From positions 1,856,346-1,920,345 of the forward strand of contig NC_057009.1 of NCBI RefSeq assembly GCF_000002595.2: a DNA stretch of 64,000 bases. Direction: 5' to 3'. A program made the position numbers and the translations under genes. Positions within the stretch are counted from its first letter, which is position 1; each line of letters starts with the position of its first letter. Origin of the DNA: Chlamydomonas reinhardtii (taxonomy: Eukaryota > Chlorophyta > Chlorophyceae > Chlamydomonadales > Chlamydomonadaceae). Of this stretch, positions 23,290-35,800 are shown piece by piece. The notes beneath the pieces were generated by a model that ran no database searches, had not been told where the DNA came from, and was given only the letters and a program-made list of their open reading frames with translations.

Positions 23290-24275
23290 TCTCACGGCGA
23301 GGGAGGCGGGGAATCAGCGTCATACGGCAAGCGCAAAACCATGCCGTCACCAACAGCCCGAGATATGAAAGGATGCGCAGACGGCACAGCGTCCCAACCC
23401 TTTGGCCTGATACCCAAAGTCACAAACGTCTGGAGACGACCCCAGAAGTCAGCTACGACGGCAAGCCCAATGCTCAGCACCCGGGCCGACGGCAGCTTCG
23501 CTCGCGCCGCCAACCCGGCCATAATCACACGCTGCCGACCAAAGTCCAGGGCAGACATAGCCAGGGGAGCCTCCCCTGCCCATAGCCATCCCCACACTTT
23601 CCCGCAGTGACAGCGCAACAGTGCAGTCCCAAAACCAGTGACGCCGGTCCCCGTCCTGCATGTCAGCCCCACACGCCCAACACGGGTCAACAGCAATGCC
23701 GCGCGCACGCTCGCTAGCATGCCGTGGAAACGCCCAGCAAGCGTTGGCGGCCACACGCCACAGTGCTTCCTTGTGATGGTTCTCCCATTTCAGCGACCAC
23801 AAGCGGGCCAAGGTGCACACGAAGGCCCCCGCCGCCAGGGCAGCCTCCACCCCCGACACACCCGCGTCGCACACATATTGCAAATGCTTAGCCTTCAGGG
23901 CGGCTAACTGTGGAGCCATTTGTAGCACGGTCCCCGCCTTCACCGTGTAGGCAGTGAGCAGGATGGGCCTGGATGGGCGGCCCCCCGCACTGCAACCATC
24001 CAAGCCCCCGCACCACCTGTTGCACCGACTCCGCCGTAGCACTCACGACGTCGGCCGCCGGGAGCGGCAGCGCGGCGGCAGGCCCCCGAGCCAGCTGGGC
24101 CGCACGCGCGGCGGCAGCCCAGCCAGCGGGAAGAAGGGCCACCGCCGCCGCAAACCGGTCGGCCGCCTCTTGAGGCGACGCCGGCCCCGGCAGGGGCGAC
24201 GGCAGGCGCGCCCGCGTACTCCAGTGCAGCACCCGCCGCCACACAGCAGTCACATACATTTACACGCTTCACCAA
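23290..24275 (-). mobile_element. Decayed LINE (non-LTR retrotransposon) ORF2 3' fragment
   Basis: Minus-strand frames read as one degraded protein in three successive frames, so at least two frameshifts are needed, near 23980 and near 23590. The key stretch is ALWRVAANACWAFP, then CWACGADMQDGDRRHWFWDC, a Cys-Cys-His-Cys knuckle of the kind found after the reverse transcriptase in LINE ORF2 proteins, and then a Trp-rich tail (KVWGWLWAG, DFWGRLQTF, GWDAVPSAHPFI). The part upstream reads VWRRVLHWSTRARLP. No reverse transcriptase core is visible, so the copy is strongly 5'-truncated. Clade assignment is not possible by eye. A domesticated gene is unlikely because of the frame changes. Confidence 0.55.
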
Positions 24276-24931
24276 ACCGGGAGCCCCACGCCCAAGGGCG
24301 TGTACATGCCTGCAGTTCGTTCAGGCGGATTACAAGTGAAGGGACAGCCCGACAAGCGGGGGCACGCCGTACCCACACCGCGAGGGGCCATCTTCGACCC
24401 AGAGAAACAACATCCGCCCCCTGGTTGGCTGCCGACCTTCATAGTGTTACGCACATGAGTCGGCGCTTATGGAGTCGTCCGGGTGACTGCGGTAGAATCG
24501 CCCACCGGCAAGCCGGAGCTCGCGCCCGCGCCTTGTCAGCGATGAGCGAGCGCGCCCGCCTTGCGCCCGCCCCCGGACAAGTCGTTGTCGTCTAAAAGAG
24601 AGCTCGTGCAGTGAATAGATGCGTGAACCTGAACGAAAAGGGAGTAGTATTATATCGAACCGGCACGCTGAAGACGTCGCCTTCTTGAACGCTGCGTCCT
24701 ATCATTTATAACATAGTGTTACATACGTCAGTTGGAGCCAATTGTGTTTTCGCGCTTGTGGGACACGAACCCTCACTCTCTTTTTCTGCTGCTGCCGAAG
24801 ACCGTCAGAGTTTAAGTGCTGGCGCTATAGGACTTATTCATTGAAGGTCTAGGACACCCGTCTTGCAGAACATCAGCTAAAATAGGACCAGCAGATCATG
24901 AAAGCGTCCCTGTCGTATTTTCCCAATGGCG
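24276..24931. other. Upstream region of the cysteine-rich gene
   Basis: No gene is seen. The stretch from about 24600 is less GC-rich than its surroundings and leads into the promoter. Confidence 0.5.
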
Positions 24932-24938
24932 TTTATAA
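24932..24938 (+). promoter_or_regulatory. TATA box for the cysteine-rich gene
   Basis: TTTATAAG lies about 155 bases before the ATG at 25091, a typical distance for a short algal leader. Confidence 0.45.
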
Positions 24939-25090
24939 GGGGCCGCGCCTAACCTGTAAACCTCGACAGTTGCTGCCTGCAAAGTTATCTGCAACTCGAC
25001 AAAGTAGGCTGCCCGCCGACGGAATACGCCCAGCGTTAAGCGCATTCGCCCTGAGACCAGCAGCAGCAGCCTTCGAGCGCCGCCTGCAAG

Positions 25091-27620
25091 ATGTCGCATC
25101 CTGTCATCTCATCTTACATGAACCAGGGTGGGTGCGGGTGCGCGTTGGTCATCAGCGAGGCGCACGGGAGCGGTCAGGCTGGCTATGCCATGTCGAGTGC
25201 TTTCAACGGCGGTGCCCACGCGCCCAACGCTGGGCGTCGCGACGAGGCGAGACGAGAAATGGATACGCGCTTTGATGTTGATCGTATGGTGTCGGTCGCG
25301 GGAGCTTGCGGTGCGCGCTGCGAGCGAGAGTTTCTCGACTGTGAACGCCGAGTCACTGCTGCTCCCAGACGGCCAGGCAGCGTCACATGGAAACGCAACG
25401 ACCACCCGCATTTGGTATTCGAATTGAGGACCGTTACGCGGTAGTCATATGCCTAAGGCCCTCTGCCACTAAGGTGCCTGCCGGTCAACGCCCGTCACGT
25501 TGCGACATGCGCAGGCGGGCCCAAGGTCGTATACCACGCAAGGGCCTCTGAGAAATATGGACTCTACGTCAAATGCATGGCGTGTTGGTCGTTCAACTGG
25601 TGCGTGGCTAGGCCGAGCTTGTTCGCATACGGCGGTATGCGCCTTTCGGACTTCCGGCGCCCCCTGCTTTCTCCCTCCCTTGACCATTCATTCACCTCCG
25701 GGACCAGCCCCTCTGACTGATCGCTGGCACGGCGTCTCAGTAATTAACCTTGCGACTAGGCACAGCGCTTTTCAGGATACACAGCCAAGGCTGTGTATCG
25801 CAAGCCAACTGCTTTGATGCCGTCAGGTCTGACTCGCTCCCTCCCATCGTCCCGCACTCATGTGGCCCCATCACACCCACTCGTACCGCCGCTCTTCTGT
25901 TCCACAGGCTGGTGCCCTGCGATGAAATGGTCAGCCGCACCTACCTGACGGTCTACGAGAACAAGATTGAGTACAGGCAAGTAGCACCACACGCATTGTT
26001 TCACTCCCGATAACCATAAGATGTCCCGCATCTTATCTCCCACGGGCGTCTAGACGCGACCGCGACCTACCCACGGGCTTCTAGACGCGACCTGCCCCGC
26101 ACACGCCCTCTCCCACGCACACGCACGTCAAGCGCCACTGATTCTTTAGTACCACAGTAATCTCGCCCCCGCCGGCTGTGGTCCCTGGCCCTTCCTTGCC
26201 ATGAATCTTCCCCCCCCCCTTGCGTGCTTCTCCCGCCGCCCGCCCGCCCCTTGCCCTCTATCCTGGCCTGCAGCTGGCCCTTCCCCGCCTGCTGCTGCTG
26301 CACCTGCGACCAGACCACCACCATCCACCTGGACCGGCCCGTCGCCTCCAAGGCAGCCAAGGCCGGTGAGAAGGGCGCGGGGGCCTTCAAGTCGTCAAGC
26401 CCCGTATAGGACGGCATGGCTTGAAGCCATGCACATGCACCAGCTTTTGCATATAAGCCGGCATCAATCAAAGCAACGCAGAAGTGATGCCAGCAGCTGC
26501 CCATCCGCGCACATAGCCGTCACATGCATATTACGGAGGCCGCAGTCCGTGACACCCCTTTCCGTGTTGTTGCGGTGACGCCACGCCCTCCGCTCTTTCC
26601 CTCACGCACCATAACCTTCCATCACCCCCGCCCGCGGCCCTGGTTGTATATCCCACGGCTCAACCCTCTCGCCCCCTCCGCCAACCACACAGCGTGCTGC
26701 TCACCGTGCTGCACTCACTGCTCCTTCTTCCCCACCTGCTGCGACATGTGGTGAGCTTATGCGAGCTGTCTGGCGGTGGTACATGCTTCGGGTTGGGCGA
26801 GAGCGAGAGCGCGACAGAAACGGTTCGTTATGAGGGTGTTAGGGCTTCGTGGCTTCGTGCCGCCCGTGCGCGCATGTGGCAGCGGCATCATCTGCTGTGT
26901 GTGCTGGCCCTGCTCTACGGCCCTCATCCCGGAACTCAGGCCTTCCGCGGCCGCCTCGCCTCGCCGCGGCGACCCCTTGCCACCTAGGCACTCATCACCT
27001 GCGTTATGACTCTGGCTGCCTGCTGACCGCCCTTCCCCTCCCTGCCCCTTCCCGTCGTGCCCCGCAGCGGCGAGGGAGTTGTGATCTACGGCGCGGGCAT
27101 GTGCACCACCCGCAAGGTGGCCGAGGCCGGCGTCACTAACTGCGGCCTGCCGCGCGGATGGATGTTCTTCTGCGGTAAGCAATTGTAACAGTAGTGGATG
27201 CAGCGTAAGGAAGGACAACTGCAGGCCCCAGCCACCAAACCCGCCGCGGCTAAGCCACGAGGCTGACATGCTGCTCGCCCGTCCGTCCCGCCGTCCCCAG
27301 GCTTTGACAACGCCGACGAGATTGCGCGCCACATCAATGAGGCGCGCCAGGCCTGCCTCGCGCGCATCAGTGGGGCGCAGCCCGGCAGCGGGGCCAACCA
27401 GGTGCGTCAGACGCGTGTGAGGCGCCCGCCCTGGCGCAGCACCGCATCGATAATGAAAGCACACAGTTCACGCACATGCATTGCGTGGCCTCGCAAATTG
27501 TGGTGTGTGTTTGCTCGGGTGGTGAACTCGCTGGGCCTGGCTATCTACATTCGATCATTCACACAGTTGCTTGCACGCCCGCCGCAGGTGTACCCTGACA
27601 AGCAGAACATGCAGCGTTAA
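25091..27620 (+). CDS. Small cysteine-rich protein, function unknown
   Basis: Seven exons: 25091-25131, 25908-25976, 26274-26365, 26693-26750, 27068-27174, 27301-27401, 27588-27620; 166 residues, every junction in phase. After SRTYLTVYENKIEYSWPFP come two cysteine clusters, CCCCTC at residues 43-48 and CCSPCCTHC at 69-77, then CC at 83-84, C87 and C99, with a final Cys near the FFCG turn. This density suggests metal binding or palmitoylation. The pattern (a V.R.YLTVYENKIEY strand, a CC cluster, and a second set of strands) resembles uncharacterised cysteine-rich protist proteins, but I cannot name a family. The intron after 25976 has a GC donor in the ideal context CAG|GCAAGT. The end is QNMQR. 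Soluble: no hydrophobic span beyond the Cys-rich part. Confidence 0.78.
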
Positions 27621-29882
27621 GCGTGTCTGCAGCGCCAGCTGTGGGTGAAGCCGAGAGCTTTTGCTAATGCCTTTATTCATTCACGTGAGCACGTATTGGG
27701 GGATCATGTGGCGTGGCTAGGGTGGGCGCGCGGCGTGCCGGAATCCCGAACAAGCAGCGCAGGATTGTACACCACGTGTTCGTGCGCTGGGCCCAGGTGC
27801 AAACTTGGCTGCTAGGTTTGTGTGACACTTCGTCTTGTATGCGGCATTCTCCTTAGTCCTAACTGCCACCTTATTGCTATCACACTGGTATCCCTTGACG
27901 TGACACCGCGGTCTGAGAATGAGTCCTTGTGATATTGCCGAGAAGGCTTGACGATGACTGTTCGGAGTCAACTTGGTTCCGTGGGTACATTGCTGCTGTG
28001 GCTGCATTGCTGAGATAGTGGGATACCTCCACAGGCCATACCAATAAGCAATCTCAAACCAACAACAGTTGTTTGACGTTGCAGTGTTTGCATTGTGGGT
28101 TGTCTGGGGGGCGGGCATCACGCAGCGGTGTAGGGGAAGTGTGACTCCCTACCTAGCACAAGGCCGCACCTGCCTGGCATACGACCGTGCGTTGGCATTG
28201 CGTGTGTGTACGGCACCGCATGCACAACTTGCATGGATTCAAGTCGATGAGGACCCACGTCGATCAACAGTGTACATTAAATCATTGATGCATCTCGAAG
28301 GCGGCCCACTACCTGACATGGCTGTGGAAATGGTTTGGCGCCGCTCCGGAGCACGACGTCTCAACGCGTCAGGTGGCTGGCTGAGGTGGTGTCGCCGCTC
28401 ACTAGCCCACTCAAGCTAGTAGGGAGTGGGCAGTGCCGGGGGCCTTGAGCCGCGCGTAGACATCTCGCTGTAACCAGCTGTAACCGCAGCGTCTTCCCAC
28501 GAAATTATACGGTGCCACACTGCTGTCCCCAAGCCAGTAAGCGCCGCAGCAACCTGCTTGCCGCTGCGATCAGACGCTCACCAATGTTGCAGTGACCGAT
28601 GCGGCTCCGCAGCTCGGGCACCCAGCCTTGCAGCAGCGCAGGTGGGAGAGACGGCCCGGCGAGGCGGCGAGGCGCCGAGGCGCCGAGTCCTGCCCATGTT
28701 AAGCAGTCCATCTGACGCCCCCCACACACTGTGGGCGGGATGGCAGGTTACGACGTTTCGTTCTCAAGAAACAAGGACTCACGGAATGACGCAGCCACGG
28801 CAAGCTCGGCATGAGGACATCTCGCAGCCCCCTCCCCTGCCCGCATCCTTTGGCTGCCCGGTCGGTTGGAAGGGCTAGGTTCACTGCCGCCTGCTGTCGT
28901 GTTATTGATATGCTTGAAAGAACGCAACACGCACAAGCGAACATGACGTTGTAGAGCCGAGGCCAGTGAGCTAGCACAAGCAAAAAAGAAAAGCGTGAGC
29001 ATGAGCAGCGACTGCAACTGCTTCGTTACCTTTGACGAGATAACCGCGCGCCAGGCTGCGCCACTCCGGCGTCCTAAAGCTCTCAGCTGGTGTATACGGC
29101 TGTCAGAGGCTGGGCTGGCGTAGACTGGCCGCAGAGTACCAAGCGAAGGCTGCCATGCGTGTTTGTCGTGCTGCGCGCGCTTGCGAGGAAGGGCGTATGG
29201 ATAGCGAGCGTGCCTTACAGCCAGCGGCGCAGCGCCACGTAGTGTTGGAATTATTTAGGTGCCACCCTTCCGCCACCTATTGGCAGGGCCGGAGCCCTGG
29301 ATCCGCAGGTCGCCAGCACCTCACCTCAGTCTCACTACACAGCCCGAGTTGCTGTATGGCAAACACCTGCGCGACCTAACTCAAGAGGCACGCCTGCTTC
29401 CCACGCCAGGGGTAGTCTCCGTGGCATTACCGTAACTCCAAGAGCATCTACTTGCCGGCTATTTGCCGTAACAGCCAATCGCCCGACCTTGACCTCCCCA
29501 CCAGTGATCTCCACCCGGCCTATCCAGCGTCAGCCTTACTGTTACTCGTCGCCGTCACGACGCCACCAGTGCAGCGCATGTGAAGCCACACTGTGCCTTA
29601 AAAAGACCCGGAAATGGGATTTAGGTATCGTAGTCACCATCTGTGGTGCACAGCCTTTCACGTACCACGCACATATTACTGCGGGTTGTTGAGGTTTCCG
29701 TTTCCGGTTTATGTGCGATAATTTAGGAGTCACCCTTCCCGCGGCTCGCAAAAGCATTAAAACACTTCCATGTACAAGAACCGTGCACACCAGCAAGCCA
29801 GCCACTAGCATACGCTACATAGCCCCGGCTAAGGCCCCGCCAAAACGTGGCTCACGGCGTTCCGTCCATATCACGTCGTCTA
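27621..29882. other. 2.2-kb convergent intergenic interval, no gene seen
   Basis: This lies between the 3' ends of the cysteine-rich gene and the giant repeat gene. Two TGTAA motifs near 28469 and 28479 (+) and a TTACA at 29215-29219 (TGTAA on minus) are possible 3' end signals. No frame shows coding bias or paired splice sites, and no inverted or direct repeat ends were found. Confidence 0.55.
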
Positions 29883-32800
29883 TCAGCGGCGCTTGCCGCC
29901 CTGGCGCTGGTTGCCGCTGTTGCCGCCGCCATTGCTGCGGCTCTCGCCACCGCTGCGGTTGCCGCCCTGGCCGCGGCCGCCAGTGCCCTTGCTGTAGCTG
30001 CGCTCCTTGCGCCGCTTGCCGGCCGCCTCAGTCCAGCCGTCCTCCTCCTCACCGGGAGACGCCGCACCCCCGGCGGTGGGAGCGGCCGCCGCCTCGGGCG
30101 CCTTTTCAGCGACTGGCGGCGCCGGCGTGGGCGCCGCCGGCTCCACAGCCGGCACCACCGCCTCCGAGGCGGCAGGCGCCACCGCGGGCGCCACAGCCGC
30201 GGCGGGGGCCGGAGCTGCAGCCCAGCCCAATGTGTTGCCGCTGCCGGAGGTGCGGCTATTGCGGCTGCGCACCTGGCCCAGCGACTGGCGGGCCGGAGCG
30301 GCGGGCGCGGTGACCTGAGCCGCCAGCGCGGCCGCGCCGCCAGTGAAGCGGCCCACCACGGAGGCCCAGCTGAAGCCCCGAGGGCCAGCCGATGGGGCAG
30401 GTGCAGCTGCGAACGGTGGGGAGGCAGGCGAGGTGGTCAGACAAGACTGGTACACGCTGGCATAATAGGACAGGGAGCGGTGCTGGCACAGAAAAGGACA
30501 GAGAGCGGTGCCGGAACACATAAGGCAGGCAACCATGCGCACCTGGCGCCGCATCCGCCTGGGGCGCGGGCGCAACTGTGGTATGGGCATGGCATAAGTG
30601 GACGGGCTTTAGCAGCGAACAGAAGAAGACAAGCAAGCCCGACATGACATGACATGATTCCATGGGAAGGCAAGTGAGGCTGTGTCGTCCCTCCCCACCT
30701 GTCGTGGCCTGCGCCTCCTCCTCCTCGACCTCGTCCGCCCAGCTCTCCTTCGCCGGTGCCGCCGCAGCGCGGCCGCCGAAAGCCCACGAACTGCCACCGT
30801 CCAGCTCCGACAGTACCGCCTCTGCAGCAGCGGTCGCCGTCGCGGACGCCGCCGCTTCCGCGCCCGTGGGCGGCGTCGCGCTGCCGCTGGCCGTCTTGAC
30901 AGGCGCCACCGCCGCCGCCGCCGCTGGCTGCGGCGCGACCTGTGCCGACGCGCGCGGCTGCAGCGGCGTCATGACCACCGGCAGGCTGCTGTCCACTGAG
31001 GCCATGGCGGAGGCCAGCGCCAGCGCCTGGGCCACCGTGCCCGCGCTGGGGCCCGAGGTGGAGAGTGCCGAGGCCACCGGCGCCGCCGCCGAGGCGGCCG
31101 AGGGGGCGTCAGCAGGCGCACCGGCGCCGCCTCCGCTGCCGCTGCGGGAGTGTCCGCGCGAGGAGCCGCGCGGCGCCGAGGGTGCCGTCAGAGCGGCGCC
31201 GGCGGTGCCGCCGCTGCTGCTGGTGCGGGGCAGCCCCACGACGCGGCCCTTAGAGCCCGCGCCGCTGTTGGAGGTCCGGTCGCCGGTAGCGGCGGCCGCG
31301 GCAGCCGCGGCAGCCGCCACGACGTCTGCAAAGCTGCGACTCTTGCCCCAGGCGCTGACCTGGGCAGCCGCGGCGGCACCACCGGCCGAGCCGGAAGCAG
31401 AGCCGTAGGCCGCAGGCGCCGTAACGGCACCGGTGACCTCCGCGGCGCTGTTGCTCTCCGCCGCCGCCTCGCGCGCAGCCTGCGCGCCAGCGGCCAACGC
31501 CGCCGCCGCGGCAGCCGCCGCGGGCGCCACCTCGCGCGCCACCGCCGCCAGCTCTGCCTCCGCCTCGGTCGACGGCGAGGCAGCGCGAGCAGTGGCCCCC
31601 TTCACACCGACCGCCGAAGGGCCCACCGGGGGCCGATGCGGGGGAGACGGGCCCCGGCTGCTAGCCTTGCGGCTCGCCAGGGCGGCCGTGGGCGTGGCCG
31701 CGGGCGCCGCCGCCAGCGTTGAGGCCGCCACCGCGTCGAAGGCAGCCGCCGCGGGGGCGGCTGCGGCACTGCCGGCGCTCGCGGAAGGAGCAGCAGGAGC
31801 AGCAGCAGCAGGAGCAGCAAGAGAATAGGGTGCTCCCGGCGGCGAGGTGCTGCGGCTGCCGCCCCCGCTGGCGCCCTTGCCCTTGGTGACGATGTCCATG
31901 CTCGTGGCGACGGCGGCCGCGGCGGCGATGGCCGCGAAGGACTTGCCGCCCTTGAGCCAGGAGCTGGCCGGCTGGGCCGCCCGCTGGCCGGCGGCTCCAG
32001 AGGCAGCCGCTGCCGAGCCACTCTGGCCCGATGCGGAGAAGGCGGCGTCCGCGCCGGACTTGCCGTCGGCCGCTACGGCCGGCTGGCCACCTGCACGCGT
32101 CGTCGCCACCGCCGCTGCGCCTGTGTTGTGCGAGCATGGCGGATGAAAGGTAAGGGATTGATGAACACGACAGGAAGGCGCTGGTGCTGGATGTATTGTA
32201 TGATCATACAGATGAGATGTAAACAGGGCAGAAGACTGAATGTAGGGTATGTGCTCTGTGTGAGATAGGGATTTGAGGAAAGATGCTCAGGCATGACCCA
32301 AGGAGAGACAGAGGTGGAAACATCTTACCCTGAGCCGACGCGTCGGAGCTTGCACTGCTGGCAGCAGCAGCGGCCTTCTCACCAGCCGCCGAGGCAGAGC
32401 CAGCTGCCGTCTTCAAAGCAGCCGAGGTGCCAGTGGCGTCGCCACCACCGCTGCCTCCGCGAGAGCCCGAGCCCTGGTCCCCGGCCTCCTGCGCGATGGC
32501 ACGGGCCTTTCGAACACCGTCCGCCGTGGTCGCCTTCGCCGTCAGCACCTCGGCGCATGCCGCCTGCAGCAAGCGACATGGAAATACGTTCGTTCACACC
32601 GCAAACGCACATTCGGCAACGTGGCAAAAGGAGCCGTTATTCATTCCTAACATCTGGCACCAGCGCATTCTAACAGTCGCACCTGGAGAGCTGGGCGGTC
32701 GCGCGACGCTGCGGCGGCAGCATCTGCGCTGCGGTCGTTGGACGCCGAGCGGGGCAGGACAGTCGCGAACAAGGTCCCCGCTGCAGCAGCGGCCCCTGCC

Positions 32801-35800
32801 GCAGCAACGCCCACTACCGCCGCGTTGCCAGAGTCGGTTACCGATGGTGCCTGGCTGCCTGCAGATGCAGTGGCTGCCGCTGTCGCCTTGCTGGCATCGG
32901 TTGCAGCCCCTGTCAGGCTCCTGGCGGCATCACCAGTAATCTCCTGCCGGGCGGCTTGCAGCGAAGACGCTTTAGAGGCAGCTGCTGACACAGCGCCTGA
33001 GGTCGTAGCCTTGGCATCGGCAGCATCGCGCGACCAAGCCCCAGCAGTACCGGCCGCTGCGTCCTTGCCGGCCTCCTGCGCCGACGCCAGCTGCGAGCCA
33101 GCGGCAGCGGCCGCGCCCGTGGCGGCCGCCCTGGCGTCAGCAGCCGCCGACGAAACAGCGCCGGTAGCGTCAGTGACAGCCGCCTTGCCGGCCTCCTGCG
33201 CCGACGCCAGCTGAGAGCCAGCGGCAGCGGCCGCGCCCGTGGCGGCCGCCCTGGCGTCAGCAGCCGCCGACGAGGCAGCGCCGGTAGCGTCAGCGACAGC
33301 CGCCTTGCCGGCCTCCTGCGCCGACGCCAGCTGCGAGCCAGCGGCAGCAGCCGCGCCCGTGGCGGCCGCCCTGGTGTCAGCAGCCGCCGACGAAGCAGCG
33401 CCGGTAGCGTCAGCGACAGCCGCCTTGCCGGCCTCCTGCGCCGACGCCAGCTGCGAGCCAGCGGCAGCAGCCGCACCCGTGGCGGCCGCCCTGGCGTCAG
33501 CAGCCGCCGACGAAGCAGCGCCGGTAGCGTCAGCGACAGCCGCCTTGCCGGCCTCCTGCGCCGACGCCAGCTGAGAGCCAGCGGCAGCAGCCGCGCCCGT
33601 GGCGGCCGCCCTGGCGTCAGCAGCCGCCGACGAAGCAGCGCCGGTAGCGTCAGTGACAGCCGCCTTGCCGGCCTCCTGCGCCGACGCCAGCTGCGAGCCA
33701 GCGGCAGCGGCCGCGCCCGTGGCGGCCGCCCTGGCGTCAGCAGCCGCCGACGAAGCAGCGCCGGTAGCGTCAGCGACAGCCGCCTTGCCGGCCTCCTGCG
33801 CCGACGCCAGCTGCGAGCCAGCGGCAGCGGCCGCGCCCGTGGCGGCCGCCCTGGTGTCAGCAGCCGCCGACGAAGCAGCGCCGGTAGCGTCAGCGACAGC
33901 CGCCTTGCCGGCCTCCTGCGCCGACGCCAGCTGCGAGCCAGCGGCCGCGGCCGCGCCCGTGGCGGCCGCCCTGGCGTCAGCAGCCGCCGACGAAGCAGCG
34001 CCGGTAGCGTCAGCGACAGCCGCCTTGCCGGCCTCCTGCGCCGACGCCAGCTGAGAGCCAGCGGCAGCGGCCGCGCCCGTGGCGGCCGCCCTGGCGTCAG
34101 CAGCCGCCGACGAAGCAGCGCCGGTAGCGTCAGCGACAGCCGCCTTGCCGGCCTCCTGCGCCGACGCCAGCTGCGAGCCAGCGGCCGCGGCCGCGCCCGT
34201 GGCGGCCGCCCTGGCGTCAGCAGCCGCCGACGAAGCAGCGCCAGTAGCGTCAGTGACAGCCGCCTTGCCGGCCTCCTGCGCCGACGCCAGCTGCGAGCCA
34301 GCAGCAGCAGCCGCGCCCGTGGCGGCCGCCCTGGCGTCAGCAGCCGCCGACGAAGCAGCGCCGGTAGCGTCAGCGACAGCCGCCTTGCCGGCCTCCTGCG
34401 CCGACGCCAGCTGAGAGCCAGCGGCAGCGGCCGCGCCCGTGGCGGCCGCCCTGGCGTCAGCAGCCGCCGACGAAGCAGCGCCGGTAGCGTCAGCGACAGC
34501 CGCCTTGCCGGCCTCCTGCGCCGACGCCAGCTGAGAGCCAGCGGCAGCAGCCGCGCCCGTGGCGGCCGCCCTGGCGTCAGCAGCCGCCGACGAAGCAGCG
34601 CCGGTAGCGTCAGTGACAGCCGCCTTGCCGGCCTCCTGCGCCGACGCCAGCTGCGAGCCAGCGGCAGCGGCCGCGCCCGTGGCGGCCGCCCTGGCGTCAG
34701 CAGCCGCCGACGAAGCAGCGCCGGTAGCGTCAGCGACAGCCGCCTTGCCGGCCTCCTGCGCCGACGCCAGCTGCGAGCCAGCGGCAGCGGCCGCGCCCGT
34801 GGCGGCCGCCCTGGTGTCAGCAGCCGCCGACGAAGCAGCGCCGGTAGCGTCAGCGACAGCCGCCTTGCCGGCCTCCTGCGCCGACGCCAGCTGCGAGCCA
34901 GCGGCCGCGGCCGCGCCCGTGGCGGCCGCCCTGGCGTCAGCAGCCGCCGACGAAGCAGCGCCGGTAGCGTCAGCGACAGCCGCCTTGCCGGCCTCCTGCG
35001 CCGACGCCAGCTGAGAGCCAGCGGCAGCGGCCGCGCCCGTGGCGGCCGCCCTGGCGTCAGCAGCCGCCGACGAAGCAGCGCCGGTAGCGTCAGCGACAGC
35101 CGCCTTGCCGGCCTCCTGCGCCGACGCCAGCTGCGAGCCAGCGGCCGCGGCCGCGCCCGTGGCGGCCGCCCTGGCGTCAGCAGCCGCCGACGAAGCAGCG
35201 CCAGTAGCGTCAGTGACAGCCGCCTTGCCGGCCTCCTGCGCCGACGCCAGCTGCGAGCCAGCAGCAGCAGCCGCGCCCGTGGCGGCCGCCCTGGCGTCAG
35301 CAGCCGCCGACGAAGCAGCGCCGGTAGCGTCAGCGACAGCCGCCTTGCCGGCCTCCTGCGCCGACGCCAGCTGCGAGCCAGCGGCCGCGGCCGCGCCCGT
35401 GGCGGCCGCCCTGGCGTCAGCAGCCGCCGACGAAGCAGCGCCGGTAGCGTCAGCGACAGCCGCCTTGCCGGCCTCCTGCGCCGACGCCAGCTGCGAGCCA
35501 GCGGCAGCGGCCACGCCCGTGGCGGCCGCCTTGGCGTCAGTAGCCGCCGACGAAGCAGCGCCGGTAGCGTCAGCGACAGCCGCCTTGCCGGCCTCCTGCG
35601 CCGACGCCAGCTGCGAGCCAGCGGCCGCGGCCGCGCCCGTGGCGGCCGCCCTGGCGTCAGCAGCCGCCGACGAAGCAGCGCCGGTAGCGTCAGCGACAGC
35701 CGCCTTGCCGGCCTCCTGCGCCGACGCCAGCTGCGAGCCAGCGGCAGCGGCCGCGCCCGTGGCGGCCGCCATGGCGTCAGCAGCCGCCGACGAAGCAGCG

